Made by a program: the position numbers and the translations under genes. From positions 42,451,501 through 42,515,500 of the forward strand of contig CM057482.1 of NCBI GenBank assembly GCA_030035585.1: a stretch of 64,000 nt of DNA, given 5' to 3'. The stretch is from Dugong dugon (lineage: Eukaryota > Chordata > Mammalia > Sirenia > Dugongidae). The notes beneath the pieces are model-generated. The model did not search any database. It was not told the origin of the DNA and saw only the letters and a program-made list of their open reading frames with translations. Positions 22,317 to 34,084 of this stretch are shown piece by piece (the first letter of the stretch is position 1; each line of letters opens with the position of its first letter).

Positions 22317-22445
22317 GTAGTGCATCTCAAACTTTAGTGGGCATAAAAATCACTGGGAGCTTGTTGAATCACAGACTGCTGGGCTCCAGAGATGCTGATT
22401 TGTGCTTCTTACAAGCTCCCTCTGGATGCTGAGACCGACGTTGGC
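22317..22445 (+). mobile_element. MER5-like hAT non-autonomous DNA transposon
   Basis: The order of blocks TCTCAAACTTTAGTGGGCAT, AAAATCACTGGGAGCTTGTT, GGGCTCCAGAGATGCTGATT and ACAAGCTCCC...GATGCTGAGACC matches the MER5A/B layout. It is an old, inactive element shared by placental mammals. Confidence 0.7.
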
Positions 22446-22605
22446 CAGTGAGCATACAGTGGGAAGCCAGTCATAGTGCTTGGTAGTTGGTGGCATATTC
22501 ACTTGAGGATTAATCCAGGGGGCCTTCCTAACTCCTTTTCCTTCTGTGCTTGCTACTTCCCTTCCTCCTTATATCAGCATGACACCCCAAGGCTGGCTGT
22601 GGACA

Positions 22606-22932
22606 GTGGTGGCTCAGTGGTAGAATTCTCCCCTTCCATGCAGGAGATGGATTCCTCATCAATACACTTCATGTGCAACCACCACCTGTCTTTCAGTGGA
22701 GGCTTGCGTGTTGTTATGACGCTAAACAGGTTTCAGCAGAACTTCCAGACTAGGACAGACTAGGAAGAAAGGCCTGGAGAACTATGTCTGAAAATCAGCC
22801 AGTGAAAACCCTACGGATCAGAACATTTTGGTCCATAACCCATCATGGGGCTGGCACAGCACTGGGCAGTGTTTCATTCCGTTGTGCCTAGGGTCGCCGT
22901 TGGTTGGGGGCTGACTCGATGGTGGCTAACAA
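22606..22932 (+). mobile_element. tRNA-Gly-headed SINE with RTE-like tail
   Basis: The head GTGGCTCAGTGGTAGAATTC closely matches the 5' half of tRNA-Gly, including an intact A-box (TGGCTCAGTGG). The body reads GTGGAGGCTTGCGTGTTG, CAGGTTTCAGCAGAACTTCC, GGAAGAAAGGCCTGGAGA and AATCAGCCAGTGAAAACCC. The 3' end runs through GTTGTGCCTAGGGTCGCCG to CTAAC, matching RTE 3' ends. About 330 bp. It is a second SINE family distinct from the CTGGTGG-headed one. Confidence 0.85.
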
Positions 22933-23114
22933 GGATGGCCATAGCTTGTGCTTTTGCTTTGGAATGGAGGATGCAGTGGAATGTTGGTATCATGGGATTT
23001 AGCCTTGTTAACTTTGTGGGAAATGCTCTGTCCTGTTTAGACGATAGAATCATCCCTGAGAACTTTGCAGATGACTTACTTCATAGCTAAGCATAGCTGC
23101 TGATAAGAATTGCC

Positions 23115-23290
23115 ATGTATGGGGCGATTTACTCAGTGCCAGGCAGTGTGTCGTGTGTCAGCATGGACAACCTTCTTCTGAGATAGATATTCTCATTCCT
23201 AATTCACAGATTAAGAAACAGAATCCCAGAAAGGTTAAGTCACTCGGCTCAGGTCACACACAGAATGGAGGTTTAAACCAGGACTATATC
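23115..23290 (-). mobile_element. MIR SINE (antisense)
   Basis: Antisense MIR blocks: AGTGCCAGGCAGTGTG, then CAGATTAAGAAACAGAATCC, GAAAGGTTAAGTCACTC and AGGTCACACACAGAATGGAG. Diverged but in the expected order. Confidence 0.7.
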
Positions 23291-23307
23291 ATTCCAAAGC
23301 TTTTTCT

Positions 23308-23470
23308 TTTTGCTGTTCCTGTTGCCATCAGGTCGATTCCAACTCACAGCGACCCTATGTGACAGAGTAGATTTGCCCCATAGGGTTGCCAAGGAGGAGC
23401 TGGTGGATTTGAAAAGCTGACCTTTTGGTGAGCAGCCAAGCTCTTCACCGCTATGCCACCACGGCTCCCG
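23308..23470 (-). mobile_element. AfroSINE-type SINE
   Basis: Minus-strand copy: GTTGCCATCAGGTCGATTCC, AACTCACAGCGACCC, CCCCATAGGGTTGCCAAGG, GCTGGTGGATTTG and the antisense head CCACCACGGCTCCC. Confidence 0.9.
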
Positions 23471-25655
23471 TTTTTGATACACCACCTCCGAAATTTATAT
23501 GCACACACATTACTATGACTTTATACAATGTAATACAATGTGATATTATAGAAATTAGTCCTTGTTCTAGAAAGTCAAAGTGATTAACAGAAATGCAAAC
23601 AGTATTATTAAATAAAACAAATTAGAAGCAAATAAAACAAGAAGGAAAGGAGTACAAAATGGCATTCCAAAAGGTCCTGTTTCTTTGTTAGTGGTGGCTC
23701 ATGATTTGGACTCTGAGCTTATAAAGAAAGGGAAGTTTCTAAGAGCACCATGACTCATTTTTTGCTGGTATGGGCCATGGAAAGGCAGAGAGGAAGCAAA
23801 AGTGGATGAAGCCATCTCATTTCTCAAATGGAGCCCTGATTCAGTCTTCATCCTTAGTCCAGGATGCCCTCTCAGGCTCCTGACTACCTACGAAGTCTAC
23901 TGCTGTTCTCACAGGTCTACCTGCATCTGAGAGCTTCGGAGAGATGACAGATGATGCCTATTAAGAACATTTATTGCTACTTATCTATAGAAATCACATG
24001 GTATTGTAAATCCGAAGTCAGGAATCTTGTCCATTTAATTCTATCTGTATCTTAAGTGGCACAGCCCTATACACGGGCCAGTTCTTATTTAAAACAGCAC
24101 CAGTAGGTTGGTGATAATGTTTCATATCAATTGCTTTAAATCCAATATAAGATCATATCCTCCCTATCCTTCAACACTTGGAGTTCTTCCTTGGCCTTTC
24201 GATATCATATTTTTAACTTGAAATTAATTTGGTTAGTTGAAACATAGGAAGGGCTTAAGGAAAGGTGATGTCAGAAAGAGAAACAAAAAGAACTGTGGGA
24301 AGGAAACAAGACAAACACAAAACAAGGTTCCTTGCTCAAGGGCTAGGAAGTTACCTCAAACATAAAAATTCCGGAGAGCCTAGTACACAAGTTTCCTCAT
24401 CTGAATATGAGAGAGCTCTGTTCTACTGATTCTTCCTGGCTTTAAAGCTTGGGAAGGGATTGGTTGGACTGTGATTTGATGGAAACAAAGGTGGGTGTAA
24501 GGAAAAAGAGCAGGGAGCAATCTTCAGAACACCAGAGCTAAGCATCCTTCTGAGATGTAGCCTTGTACCTTCTAAAGCAGCTGTGCATGGAAGAGCAATA
24601 CAGACGTCTCTCATCCTCACCTGTAGCTGTGCACCACGAAGATTAGGCAGCGAGCTCAGAGCAGAGAGTTCAACCCAGGCTGGAAGACATTTCCAAAGAA
24701 TTTAGGTCTTCTGCCAACTGGATCACTTGAGTCATCTCTGAACATCGTGTTCCAATTACAGAGCTCATGCAGGGTAGTCAGGCAGTAAGAGGGGAGAAGA
24801 GCCTGGGTTTTGTTTTGAGTTTTGTACACCTGCCACATCCGTGTTTCATAACTTCGTTTGGGTTTTCAGAAAATATTTGGCAGAGGCCACCCCATCAACA
24901 CTTGCTTTTTAAATTAAGTTCTTCCTAATCTTGTCTCCCCAATCTGAAAATGTGTCCCTTCCAGTTTTTTGTTTAGCTTTGTCGTTCAGTTAGTACAAAT
25001 CAAGTGAAAACAAGCAAGTAAGCAGACAAACGAAATACCTTTTGAGGTTTCCTCATGTGGCAGATGCAACAACTCATGTCTCAAGATTGGCTTCTGGCTT
25101 CTCTGTCAGCTGAGTTGTTTGCCAAATTCTTCAGCAATTTACTGTCTGGGAACTCTGGAATCCCTGGTGTCTTACCGTGTAGTCTCGTTCATGGGCTTTG
25201 CTCTGTCTGCCGTTGTTTGTATTCTAGATGATATAAGCAACTTGATAGGTGGAAGCACAGTTTAAGCCAAATGAGTTTTTTCAAAGGTAAAGAGGTAGTA
25301 TCAAACACAACACAAATCAAGGCAAGGTAATCTCCAGCCTGTTTAATTTGGGGGCTATGTGGTTAGTGTGGAAGACATATGCTGTTTTATCTACCCAAGA
25401 TCTTTTCAACTTCTTCTAGTTCCAGCACCCTGAGTTTCCAGAGAAGCCATCTCTTCCTGAGGCCCTGGTGAAGCTACCTTAGTCACAATCCTGTGGTCAT
25501 GGCCATTTGTCTAGGGCTTGGCAAATGATCCATCAGAGCCAATCAAAGCTTGTTATCAGTTAGGAGTAGGTCTGGCTTTTCTTAAAGGAGTCCAAAATAA
25601 AAATGGCTTAAACAAGGTACATTTTTACTTGCCCCTTATGGAAAAATCCAGAGGC
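23471..25655. other. Unique sequence
   Basis: About 2.2 kb with no recognised gene or named repeat. A TACAATGTAATACAATGTGA slippage repeat lies near 23,525-23,541. Frames at 24,423-24,838 and 25,518-25,721 have no support. Confidence 0.4.
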
Positions 25656-26060
25656 AGACTGTCTAGGGCTGATATGGTAGCTTTGCTCCATGAAGTCCTT
25701 AGGGATTCAGGCTCCTGCTAGCTTGTGGTGTCGCTATGTGGCCCTTTTACTCAATTTCACTGATGGTCCAAGATGGCTTCTCCAGCACCAGCCATCACAT
25801 TTGCTTTCCCATCAGCAGGAAAGCAAAGGGTGTGTGACTTTTAATTAAGGAAGGTTCCTAGAAGCTATCACATCACACTCCATCTTATATCCCATTTGTC
25901 GGAACTAAGTAACATGACCACACCAAGCTTCAAGGAGCCTGGAAAATGTATTCTTAGCAGCCATGTGGCCAGCTAAAATTCAAGGGTTCCATTACTAAGT
26001 AGAGGAGAGTGGATTTCTAAGTAGGGAGCAATTAGTATCTGTGTCAGAGAGCTCCCTTGT
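25656..26060. repeat. Probable ancient interspersed repeat, family not assigned
   Basis: Blocks such as CAAGATGGCTTCTCC, CCAGCCATCACATTTGC, CATCACACTCCATCTTATAT and AGTAACATGACCACACC read like a widely dispersed old mammalian repeat that I recall but cannot name. I assign no family. No gene is seen. Confidence 0.4.
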
Positions 26061-26349
26061 GGGTTTTGACTGGTGTGACCTAGAGAGGTGCTATCTTTCT
26101 GTGAGGGCTTCTAGGGGATTGGATGTAGACTTGGAGCTGCTGCCAGTCATCTGCCTCCAGGAGGGAGAATCTGGCCAAGTACAGGGCTGGTACAGAGGAA
26201 AGCACAGTTTCTGAGTCTGATCCCAGACTACCCCTGGAATTTCAGTTACATAAACAAACTTATTAGTCTACATTAGTTTTCTGCCACTTGCAACCAAATG
26301 AGTCCTGACCAATACAAGCTGCCTTTATTCATTTATTGCCAAAATTAGA
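26061..26349. other. Unique sequence
   Basis: Nothing recognised. Confidence 0.35.
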
Positions 26350-26562
26350 GGAGTCCCTGGGCGGCACAAATGGTTAAGCACTTGACTACTAGCTGAAAGG
26401 CTGGTGGTTTGAACCCACCCAGAGGTGTCTCGAAGAAAGACCTTGTGAACTGCTTCTGAAAGGTCACAGACTTGAAAATCCTATGGAGCAGTTCTACTCT
26501 GCACATATGGGGTTTGCCATGAGTTTGAATTGACTCAGCTGCAACTAAAAGCAACAGCAATA
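26350..26562 (+). mobile_element. AfroSINE-type SINE, long subtype
   Basis: Head AGTCCCTGGGCGGCACAAAT, GTTTGAACCCACCCAGAG, AAGAAAGACCTTGTGAACTG, GCAGTTCTACTCTGCAC, TGCCATGAGTTTGAATTG and an AACAGC tail. Confidence 0.88.
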
Positions 26563-26658
26563 ACTACCAAAGATATACACAGCTATATGCTTGTTGGCAT
26601 GCTCAAATGGTAGAGAAATATGCAGAGTAAAAATTAAAATCTCTCATTTTTCCCTTCA

Positions 26659-26858
26659 GGTCCCTGGGTGGTGCAAATGGTTTGCACTCGACTACTAACA
26701 GAAAGGCTGGCAGTTCAAACTCACCCAGTGGCTCTGCAGAAGAAACTCCTGTCAATCTGCTTGCATAAAGATTATAGCCAAGAAAACCTTATGGGGCAGT
26801 TCTACTCTGTAGCACACGGGGTCACCATAAATCTTAACTGATTTGACGGCAAGGGGGT
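26659..26858 (+). mobile_element. AfroSINE-type SINE, abutting an LTR
   Basis: Head AGGTCCCTGGGTGGTGCAAA, TTCAAACTCACCCAGTGGC, AAGATTATAGCCAAGAAAAC, GGGGCAGTTCTACTCTGTAG and GATTTGACGGCAAGGGGGT. The copy stops exactly where the LTR at 26,859 begins, so the LTR inserted into or at the end of this SINE. Confidence 0.88.
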
Positions 26859-27382
26859 TGTCATGGATTGAATTGTGTCCCCCAAAAATATGTGTATCAA
26901 TTTGGCTAGGCCCTGATTCCCAGTGTTTTGTGATTGTCCACCATTTTGTTGTCTGATTTGATTTTCCTATGTGTTATAAATCCTATCTCTATGATGTTGA
27001 TGAGATGGGATTAGCAGCAGTTATGTTAATGACACAGGACTCACTCGACAAGACTGGATTGTGTCTTGAGCCAATCTCCTGAAGATATAAAACAGAGACG
27101 CAAGCAGAAAGACTTGGGGACCTCATACCACCAAGAAAGAAGCACTGGGAGCATAGCGTGTCCTTTGCACCCAGGGTCCCTGGGCTGAGAAGGTCCTAGT
27201 TCAGGGAAAGATTGATGAGAAAGACCTTCCTCCAGAGCCAACAGAGACAGAAAGTCTTTCCCTGGAGCTGACGTCCTGAATTTAGACTCTAGCCTACTAG
27301 ACTGTGAGAGAATAAACTTCTGTTTGTTGAAGCCAGTCCACTTGTGGTATTTTTGTTATAGCAGCACTAGATAACTAAGACG
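26859..27382 (+). mobile_element. MaLR-like solo LTR inside a SINE tail
   Basis: Same LTR family as 15,504-15,994: starts TGTCATGGATTGAATTGTGT, has ATATAAAAC near 27,086 and AATAAA near 27,312, and ends CTAGATAACTAAGAC. About 524 bp. The flanks GGGGT (left) and GGGGA (right) look like a decayed 5-bp duplication. It is inserted at the 3' end of the SINE at 26,659, so it is younger than that SINE. Confidence 0.85.
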
Positions 27383-27540
27383 GGGATCATTCCCTTCTTA
27401 TATCCCACTCTTCTGTTTATGAGTACCCATTGTTAGATATCCATTGCTGAGTTTGGTGTGTATCTTTCAAACATTTTCTGTATAGCTATATACATACAAA
27501 TATTTGAAGAAATTAAAGCTTTTTTTTTTTTCCTAATTGG

Positions 27541-27592
27541 GTTTGATGTTTTTAGGTGCTGTCCAGTTGATTTTCAACTCATGGTTACGTTA
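27541..27592 (-). mobile_element. Short RTE/SINE 3'-end fragment
   Basis: TTTTTAGGTGCTGTCCAGTT followed by TTTTCAACTCATGGTTACG matches the antisense RTE/SINE 3' tail. Too short to place to a family. Confidence 0.5.
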
Positions 27593-27675
27593 ATTGGGTT
27601 TATTCTGTGCATATTGTCCTGTGAGTGACTTTTTTTACTTCATTTTCCTTAGAGATATTTTCATGTCCATATACT

Positions 27676-28430
27676 TCGTTGTTGTTAGGTGCCTGTCTTA
27701 GTTATCTAGTGCTGCTATAACAGAAATACCATAAGTGGATGGCTTTAACAAAGAGAAATTTATTCTCTCACAGCCTAGTAGGCTCGAAGTCCAAAGTCAG
27801 GGTGTCAGCTCCAGGGGAAGGCTTTCTCGCTGTGAAGGAAGATACTTCTCATCAATCTTCCCCTGGACTAGGAGCTTCTCTGAGCAGGAACCTTGGGTCC
27901 AAAGACATGCTCTGCTCCCAGCACTGCTTTCTTGGTGGTACGAGGTCCCCTGTCTCTCTGCTTGCTTCTCTCTTTTACATCTCGAAAGAGATTGTCTTAA
28001 GACAAAATCTAATCTTGTTGATCTCATCAATATAACTGTGACTAATTCATCTCATTAATATCATAATGATAGAATTTACAACACATAGGAAAATCACATC
28101 AGATGACAAAATGGTGGAAAATCACACAATATTGGGAATCATGGCCTAGCCAAACTGATACACGTATTTTGGGAGGACACAATTCAATCCATGATAGTAG
28201 TGTTGAGCTGGTTCCGACTCATAGTGACCCTATGTACAAGAGAAGGAAGCACTGCCCGTACCTGGGCCATCCTCATAATCGTTGCTATGTTTTAGCCCAT
28301 TGTTGCAGCCACTGTGTCAATCTATCTCGTTGAGAGCTTCCTCTTTTTCACTGACCTCCTACTTTACCAAGCATGATATCCTTCTTCAGGGACTAGTCCT
28401 TCCTGATAACATGTCCAATATATAACATGT
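27676..28430 (-). mobile_element. RTE LINE 3' end, split by an LTR
   Basis: Antisense RTE 3' end in two parts. The tail GTTGTTGTTAGGTGCC lies at 27,678-27,693. After an LTR the element resumes at 28,197 with GTTGAGCTGGTTCCGACTCA, followed by CACTGCCCGTACCTGGGCCA, GTTGCAGCCACTGTGTCAAT and CTACTTTACCAAGCATGATA. The interruption shows the LTR is younger than the RTE copy. No coding capacity remains in this 3' stretch. Confidence 0.85.
27694..28196 (-). mobile_element. MaLR-like solo LTR (inverted copy)
   Basis: Antisense copy of the same LTR family: it begins TGTCTTAGTTATCTAGTGCT and ends CAATCCATGATA (decayed from CATGACA). The flanks GTGCC and GTAGT both look like decayed forms of GTGCT, the expected RTE sequence at that point, supporting a 5-bp target duplication. 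It forms an inverted pair with the LTR at 26,859-27,382. Open frames of about 100 codons inside are incidental. Confidence 0.85.
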
Positions 28431-28940
28431 CACTATATAAAATATGCCTAATTCTACTCAAAGATGATAGAATATTCCATTAAATGTACCATATTTTGTC
28501 ATCATTTCCTTGCTGATGGATATGAAGTTTGTTTTCACTTTCCTGCTGGTATAAACATCACAACAGTGGATATCCCCGGGGTGTCTGCCAAACTATCTTC
28601 TAAAAGCCTTTCGCTATGTATACTCCTTCTGTCTCTCTTTCTCTCTATGTATATATACATATATATGTATATATATGTGTAATTATACAGTTATTTGACT
28701 GCAACTTTGTTAAAAAAAAATTGCCACTCTGATGATGGGGAAAAAATGGTATCTCATTGTTTTACATAACTGGCTCTAAATTTTTTTAAATGTTTGTTTT
28801 CCATATACAAATGCACTCAGAAGAGATATTGGTATGAGTATCTTTTAGATTAAAGCTTCAGATTTTGCTCTCTCCGTTGCCCTTCAAAGTACACTCTTAC
28901 AGGCATATGCACATTCTCTCTCTCTCTCTTAGTTTAGGCA
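28431..28940. other. Unique sequence with TA microsatellite
   Basis: No gene recognised. A TATATAC/ATATATG repeat lies at about 28,646-28,690. Confidence 0.45.
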
Positions 28941-28944
28941 AACA

Positions 28945-29110
28945 GAAAGAGGCAGGCCTGTGCAGTGGAGGCAGGCAGATCTGGGTCTTAATCCCAGCAC
29001 TACCCTTAAACCGTGAGGCTGTGGAAAAATGACTTAACATTTTTGAGCCTTGTTAAAAAATGTGGCTGTCATGAGGGATCAATGAGATTATATATAGGAG
29101 TGTTTTGGCA
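28945..29110 (+). mobile_element. MIR-like SINE
   Basis: CTGGGTCTTAATCCCAGCAC, GACTTAACATTTTTGAGCC and AGGGATCAATGAGATTATAT follow the MIR order. Diverged. Confidence 0.6.
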
Positions 29111-32100
29111 GCAAGAAACAATATACGACCCACATTGACTAGAAAAATAGTTTATTTTGCTTACTAACTGAAACTATGACTAACAACAATCAGTAGATTA
29201 AAAGAATATGGGTCTCTTCTGAACAAGAAGTCTGGAAATTGGGCATCTAGAGATGAAACAGCACCGCAAAATGTTGGTTTATCACCTCTTGGTGGCGGGA
29301 TGGCTTCTGCAGCCCTGGGCATCACGTCCATATTAAAGGCAGGAAGAAGTGGAAAAGGCAGTGATTGCATGTTTGTTTTTAATAAGGAAAGCTGAGCTTT
29401 CACAAAGCTCCCTCAGCCAACTTTCCCTTAAAACTCATTTGTCAGAACTGGTCACCGGACAACCTTTTGTTTATTTTGTTTTTTTAATTTTTTACTACAT
29501 ACTTTTTTTGTACCTTTTCAATTTTGTAATTTTTATTTATTTTATTGTACTTTAGATGAAGGTTTACAGAGCAAACTAGTCTCTCATTAAACAGTATATA
29601 TATTGTTTTATGACATTGGTTAACAACCCCACGACATGTCAACACTCTCCCTTCTTGACCTTGGGTTCCTTATTACCAACTTTCCTGTCCCCTCCTGCCT
29701 TCTAGTCCTTGTCCCTGTACTGTTGTGCCCCTTTAATCTTGTTTTGTTTTGTGGGGCTGTCTAATCTTTGGCTGAAGGGTGAACATCAGGAGTGACTTCA
29801 TCACTGAGCTAAAAGGGTATCCAAGGGCCATACTGTTGAGGTTTCTCCAGTCTCTGTCAAGCCAGTAAGTCTGATCTTTTTTGTGAGTTAGAATTTTGTT
29901 CTATATTTTTCTTCAGCTCTGTCTGGGACCCTCTGTTGTGATCCCTGTCAGAGCAGTCAGTGGTGGTAGCTGGGCGCCATTTAGTTGTACTGGACTCGGG
30001 CTGGTGGACGCTGTGGTAGTTGTCATCCATTAGTCCTTTGGACTAATCTTTCCCTTGTATCTTTGGTTTTCTTCATTCTCCCTTACTGTTGAAGGGGTGA
30101 GACCAGTGGAGTATCTTAGATGGCTGCTCACAGGCTTTTAAGACCTTAGACGCTACTCACCAAGGTAGAATGTAGAACATTTTCTTTATAAACTGTGTTA
30201 TGCCTATCGAGCTAGATGTTCCCTGAGACCATGGTCCCCACAGCCCTTAGCCCAGCAATTCAGTCCCTCAGGGAGTTTGGATGTGTCTATGGAGCTTCCA
30301 TGAGCTTTCCTTGTACAAATTGTGCTGGCTTCCCCAGTATTGTGTGCTATCTTACCCTTCACCAATGGTACCACTTATCTATGTCTATTTAGAGTTTTTT
30401 CATCCCAACCCCTCCCCTCCCTCGTAACTATCAAAGATTGTTTCTTTTAGTGTGTACACCTTTTCATGCGTTTTTACAGTAGTGGTCTCATACAATATTT
30501 GTCCTTCTGTGATTGACTCATTTCACTCAGCATAGTGCCCTTCGGATTCATCCATGTTATGAGATGCTTTGCAGATTCATTGTTGTTCTTTATCCTTGTG
30601 TAATACTCTGTTGCGTGTATATACCATAGTTTGTTTCTGCATTCATCTGTTTATGGGCATCTAGGTTGTTTCCATCGTTTTGCTATTGTGAACAATGCTA
30701 CAATGAACATGAATGTGCATATGTCTATTCATGTGACGACTCTTATTTCTCTAAGATATACTCCTAGGAGTGGGATTGCTGGATCATGTGATATTTTTAT
30801 TTCTAGCTTTCTAAAGAAGTGACATATCGTTTTCCAAAAGAATTGTATCATTTTGCATTCCCACCAGCAGTACATAGAGTTCCGATCTCCCTGCAGCCTC
30901 TCCAACATTCGTTATTTCCTATTTTTTTTTGATTCGTGCTGGTAATGCCAGGGTGACATAGTATCTCATTATGGTTTTGATTTGCATTTCTCTAATGGCT
31001 GGTGATCGCGATCATTTCCTCATGTGTCTGTTGGCCACTTGAATGTCTTCTTAGGTGAAGTGTCCGTTCATTTCCTTTGCCCATTTTTTAATTGGATTAT
31101 TTGTTGTTTTTTTTTTTGGTAGAGGTGTTGGATTTTCTTGTAGATTTTATAGATTTAGAGATTAGACCTTTGTCTGATTTGTAATAGCCAAAAATTTTTT
31201 CCCAGTCTGTAGGTTCTCTTTTTACGCTTTTGGTGAAGTCTTTCGATGAGCATAAGTGTTTAATTTTTAGAAGATCCCAGTTACCTAGCTTATGTTTTGG
31301 AGTTTGTGTGCTGTTGGTTATAATTTGTATCCTGTTAATGCTGTGTATTAGGGCCTCTACTATTGATCCTATTTTTTCTTCTATGAACATTATAGTTTTT
31401 GGCTTTATATTTAGGTCTTTGATCCATTTTGAATTAGTTTTTATATATGGTGTGAGGTATGGGTCCTGTTTCATTTTTTTTGCAGATGGACATCCAGTTT
31501 AGCCAGCACCATTTGTTAAAAAGAGTATCTTTCCCCACTTGATGGACTTTGGGCCCTTATTAAAGATCAGGTGACTGTAGGTGGATGGATTTACATCTAG
31601 GTTCTCAATTCTGTTCTGTTTGGTCAATGTATCTCTCTTTGTACCAGTACTAGGCTGTTTTGACTACCATAGGTGTATAGCAGTTTCTGAGGTTAGGTAG
31701 TGCAAGTCCTACTATTTTCTTCTTCTTCTTCAACGGTGCTTTACTTATCCGGGGCTTCTTCCCTTTCCATATAAAATTAATTGTTAGTTTTTTCATCTCT
31801 TTAAAGAATGTTGTTGGTATTTGGACCAAGATTGAATTTTATTTGTAAATCACTTTCGACAGAATTGTCATTTTCACATTGTTGAGTCTACCTATCCATG
31901 AGCATGGTATATTTTTCCATTTATGTAGATCTCTTTTAGTTTCTTGAAGTAGTGTTTGGTAGTTTTCTTTGATAGGTGTTTTACATCCCTGGCTAGATTT
32001 ATTCCTAAGTATTTTATTTTTTAAAAGGCTATTATAAATGGTATTTTTTTAAATTTCCTTTTCATCACTCTTTTTATTGATGTATAGGAATCCAATGGAT

Positions 32101-32424
32101 TTTTGTATGTTTATCATATATCCTGCTACTCTGCTGAATCTTTCTATTAGTTCCAGTAATTTTCTCATGGAGTCTTTTGGGTTTTCTATGTATAGTATCA
32201 TATCATCTGCAAATAGAGACAGTTTAACTTCTTCATTACTAATTTGGATCCCCTTTATTTCTTTTTCTTGCCTTGTTGCTATAGCTAGGACTTCCAGCAC
32301 AATGTTCAATAGGAGTGGTGATAAAGGGCATCCTTGTCTTGTTCCTGTTCTCAAGGGGAAGGTTTTCAGCCTCTCTCCATTAAGAATGATGTAGGCCCTT
32401 GGTTTTGCATAGATGTCCTTTATT

Positions 32425-34084
32425 TTTTATTTTTTAAATTTTATTGTTGTACTTTAAGTGAAAGTTTACAATTCAAGTTAGTCTCTCATACAAAAATTTA
32501 TACATACATTGTTATGTGACCCTAATTGCTCTCCCTGTATTGTGACAGCACATTCCTCCTTTCCACCCCTGATTTCCCATGTCCGTTCAACCAGTTCCTG
32601 ACCCTCTCTGGTTCTCATCTCACCTCCGGACAGGAGCTGCCCATTTAGTCTCATGTATCTACTTGAGCTAAGTAGCATGCTCTTCCCAGGTATCATTTTA
32701 TGTCCCATAGTCCAGCCTAATCTTTGACTGAAGAGTTGGCCTCAGGAATGGTTTTAGTGCTGGGTTGATAGAGAGTCCAGAGGCCATGCTTTCTGGGGTT
32801 CCTCCAGTCTCAGTCAGAACATTAAGTCTGGTCTTTTTATTAGAATTTGAGTTCTGCACTCCACTTTTCTCTGGTTCCAACAGGGGCTCTCTGTTGTGTT
32901 CCCTGTCACTCCCAGCACTACTTTCTTGGTGGTAGAAGCGTGTCTATGCTCGCTTCTCTCTTTTATATCTCAAAAGAGATTGCATCAAGACACTATCTAA
33001 TCCTGTCAGCCTCCTCAGTATAACCTCATCACATTTATAGAATTTACAACACATAAGGAGATCACACATAATCTCATCATAGTGATAGAGTTTACAGCAC
33101 GTAAGGAAATCACATCAGATTACACAATCATACAACACTGGGAATCATGACCCAGCCAAGCCAACAGATATTTCTGGGGGACACAACTCAATCCATGACA
33201 GGCACCTAGGTTGTTTCCATCTTTTTGTCTTTGTGAACATTGCTGCAATGAACATGGACGTGCACATATCTATTCGTGTGATGGCTCTTATTTCTCTAGG
33301 ATATATTACAAGGAGAAGGATTGCTGAATCATATGGTACTTCTATTTCTAGCTTTTTAAGGAAGCGCCAAATTGATTTCCCAAGTGGTTGTACCATTGTA
33401 CTTTCCCACCAACAGTGTATAAGTGTTCCAGGGTCTCCACAACTTCTCCAACATTTATTATTTTGTGTTATTTGGATTAATGCTGACCTTGTTGGGGTGA
33501 GATGGTATCCTGTTTTAGTTTTGATTTACATTTCTCTAATGGCTAATGATCGTGAGCATTTCTTCATGTGTCTGTTAGCTGCCTGAATGTCTTCTTTGGT
33601 GAAGTACCTGTTCATTTCCTCTGCCCATTTTTTAATTGGGTTATTTGTCTTTTTGTTGTTGAGGTTTTGCATATCTTTTAGATTTTAGAGATTAGACACT
33701 GATTAGATATGTCGTAGCCAAAAAACTTTTCCCAGTCTGTAGGTTGTGTTTTTACTCTTTTGGTGAAGTCTTTTGATGAGCATAAGTGTTTAATTTTTAG
33801 GAGCTCCCAGCTATCTAGTTTCTGTTCTGGTGTTTGTGTATTGTTACTTATGGTTTATATTCTGTTTGTGCAATGTGTTAGGGCTCCTAGCATTGTCCCA
33901 ATTTTTTCTTCCATAATCTTTATGGTTTTCGATTTTATATTTAGGTCTTCAATCCATTTTGAGTTAGTTTTTGTGCGTGGTGTGAGGTGTAGGTCTTGTT
34001 TCAGTTTTTTTTTTCCTACAGATATCCAGTTACACCAGCAACATTTGTTAAAGAGACTGTCTTTTCCCCAACTAATGGACTTTG
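32425..34084 (-). mobile_element. 5'-truncated L1 nested in the full-length L1
   Basis: A second minus-strand L1 inserted into ORF2 of the first. It is bounded by TAGATGTCCTTTATT (32,410-32,424) and TAGATGCCCTTTATT (34,085-34,099), a 15-bp duplication with one mismatch; the host sequence resumes without loss. It comprises a type B 3' UTR (32,425-32,908) and ORF2 C-terminal sequence (33,201-34,084), homologous to host positions around 30,655-31,500. A MaLR-like LTR fragment replaces sequence between the two parts. It is younger than the host L1. Confidence 0.85.
32909..33200 (-). mobile_element. MaLR-like LTR fragment with internal duplication
   Basis: Antisense LTR lacking its 3' portion: it starts within the LTR at TCCCAGCACTACTTTCTTGG and ends correctly at CAATCCATGACA (33,200). 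A segment (ATAGAATTTACAACACATAA, from about 33,036) is repeated from about 33,084 as ATAGAGTTTACAGCACGTAA. The missing LTR 3' part and the missing L1 piece next to it are best explained by one deletion after insertion. Confidence 0.8.

Noticed and set aside
22609-22680. tRNA-Gly gene
   Set aside because: Only the 5' half matches a tRNA; the acceptor stem cannot close and the sequence continues into a SINE body, as in the two other copies.
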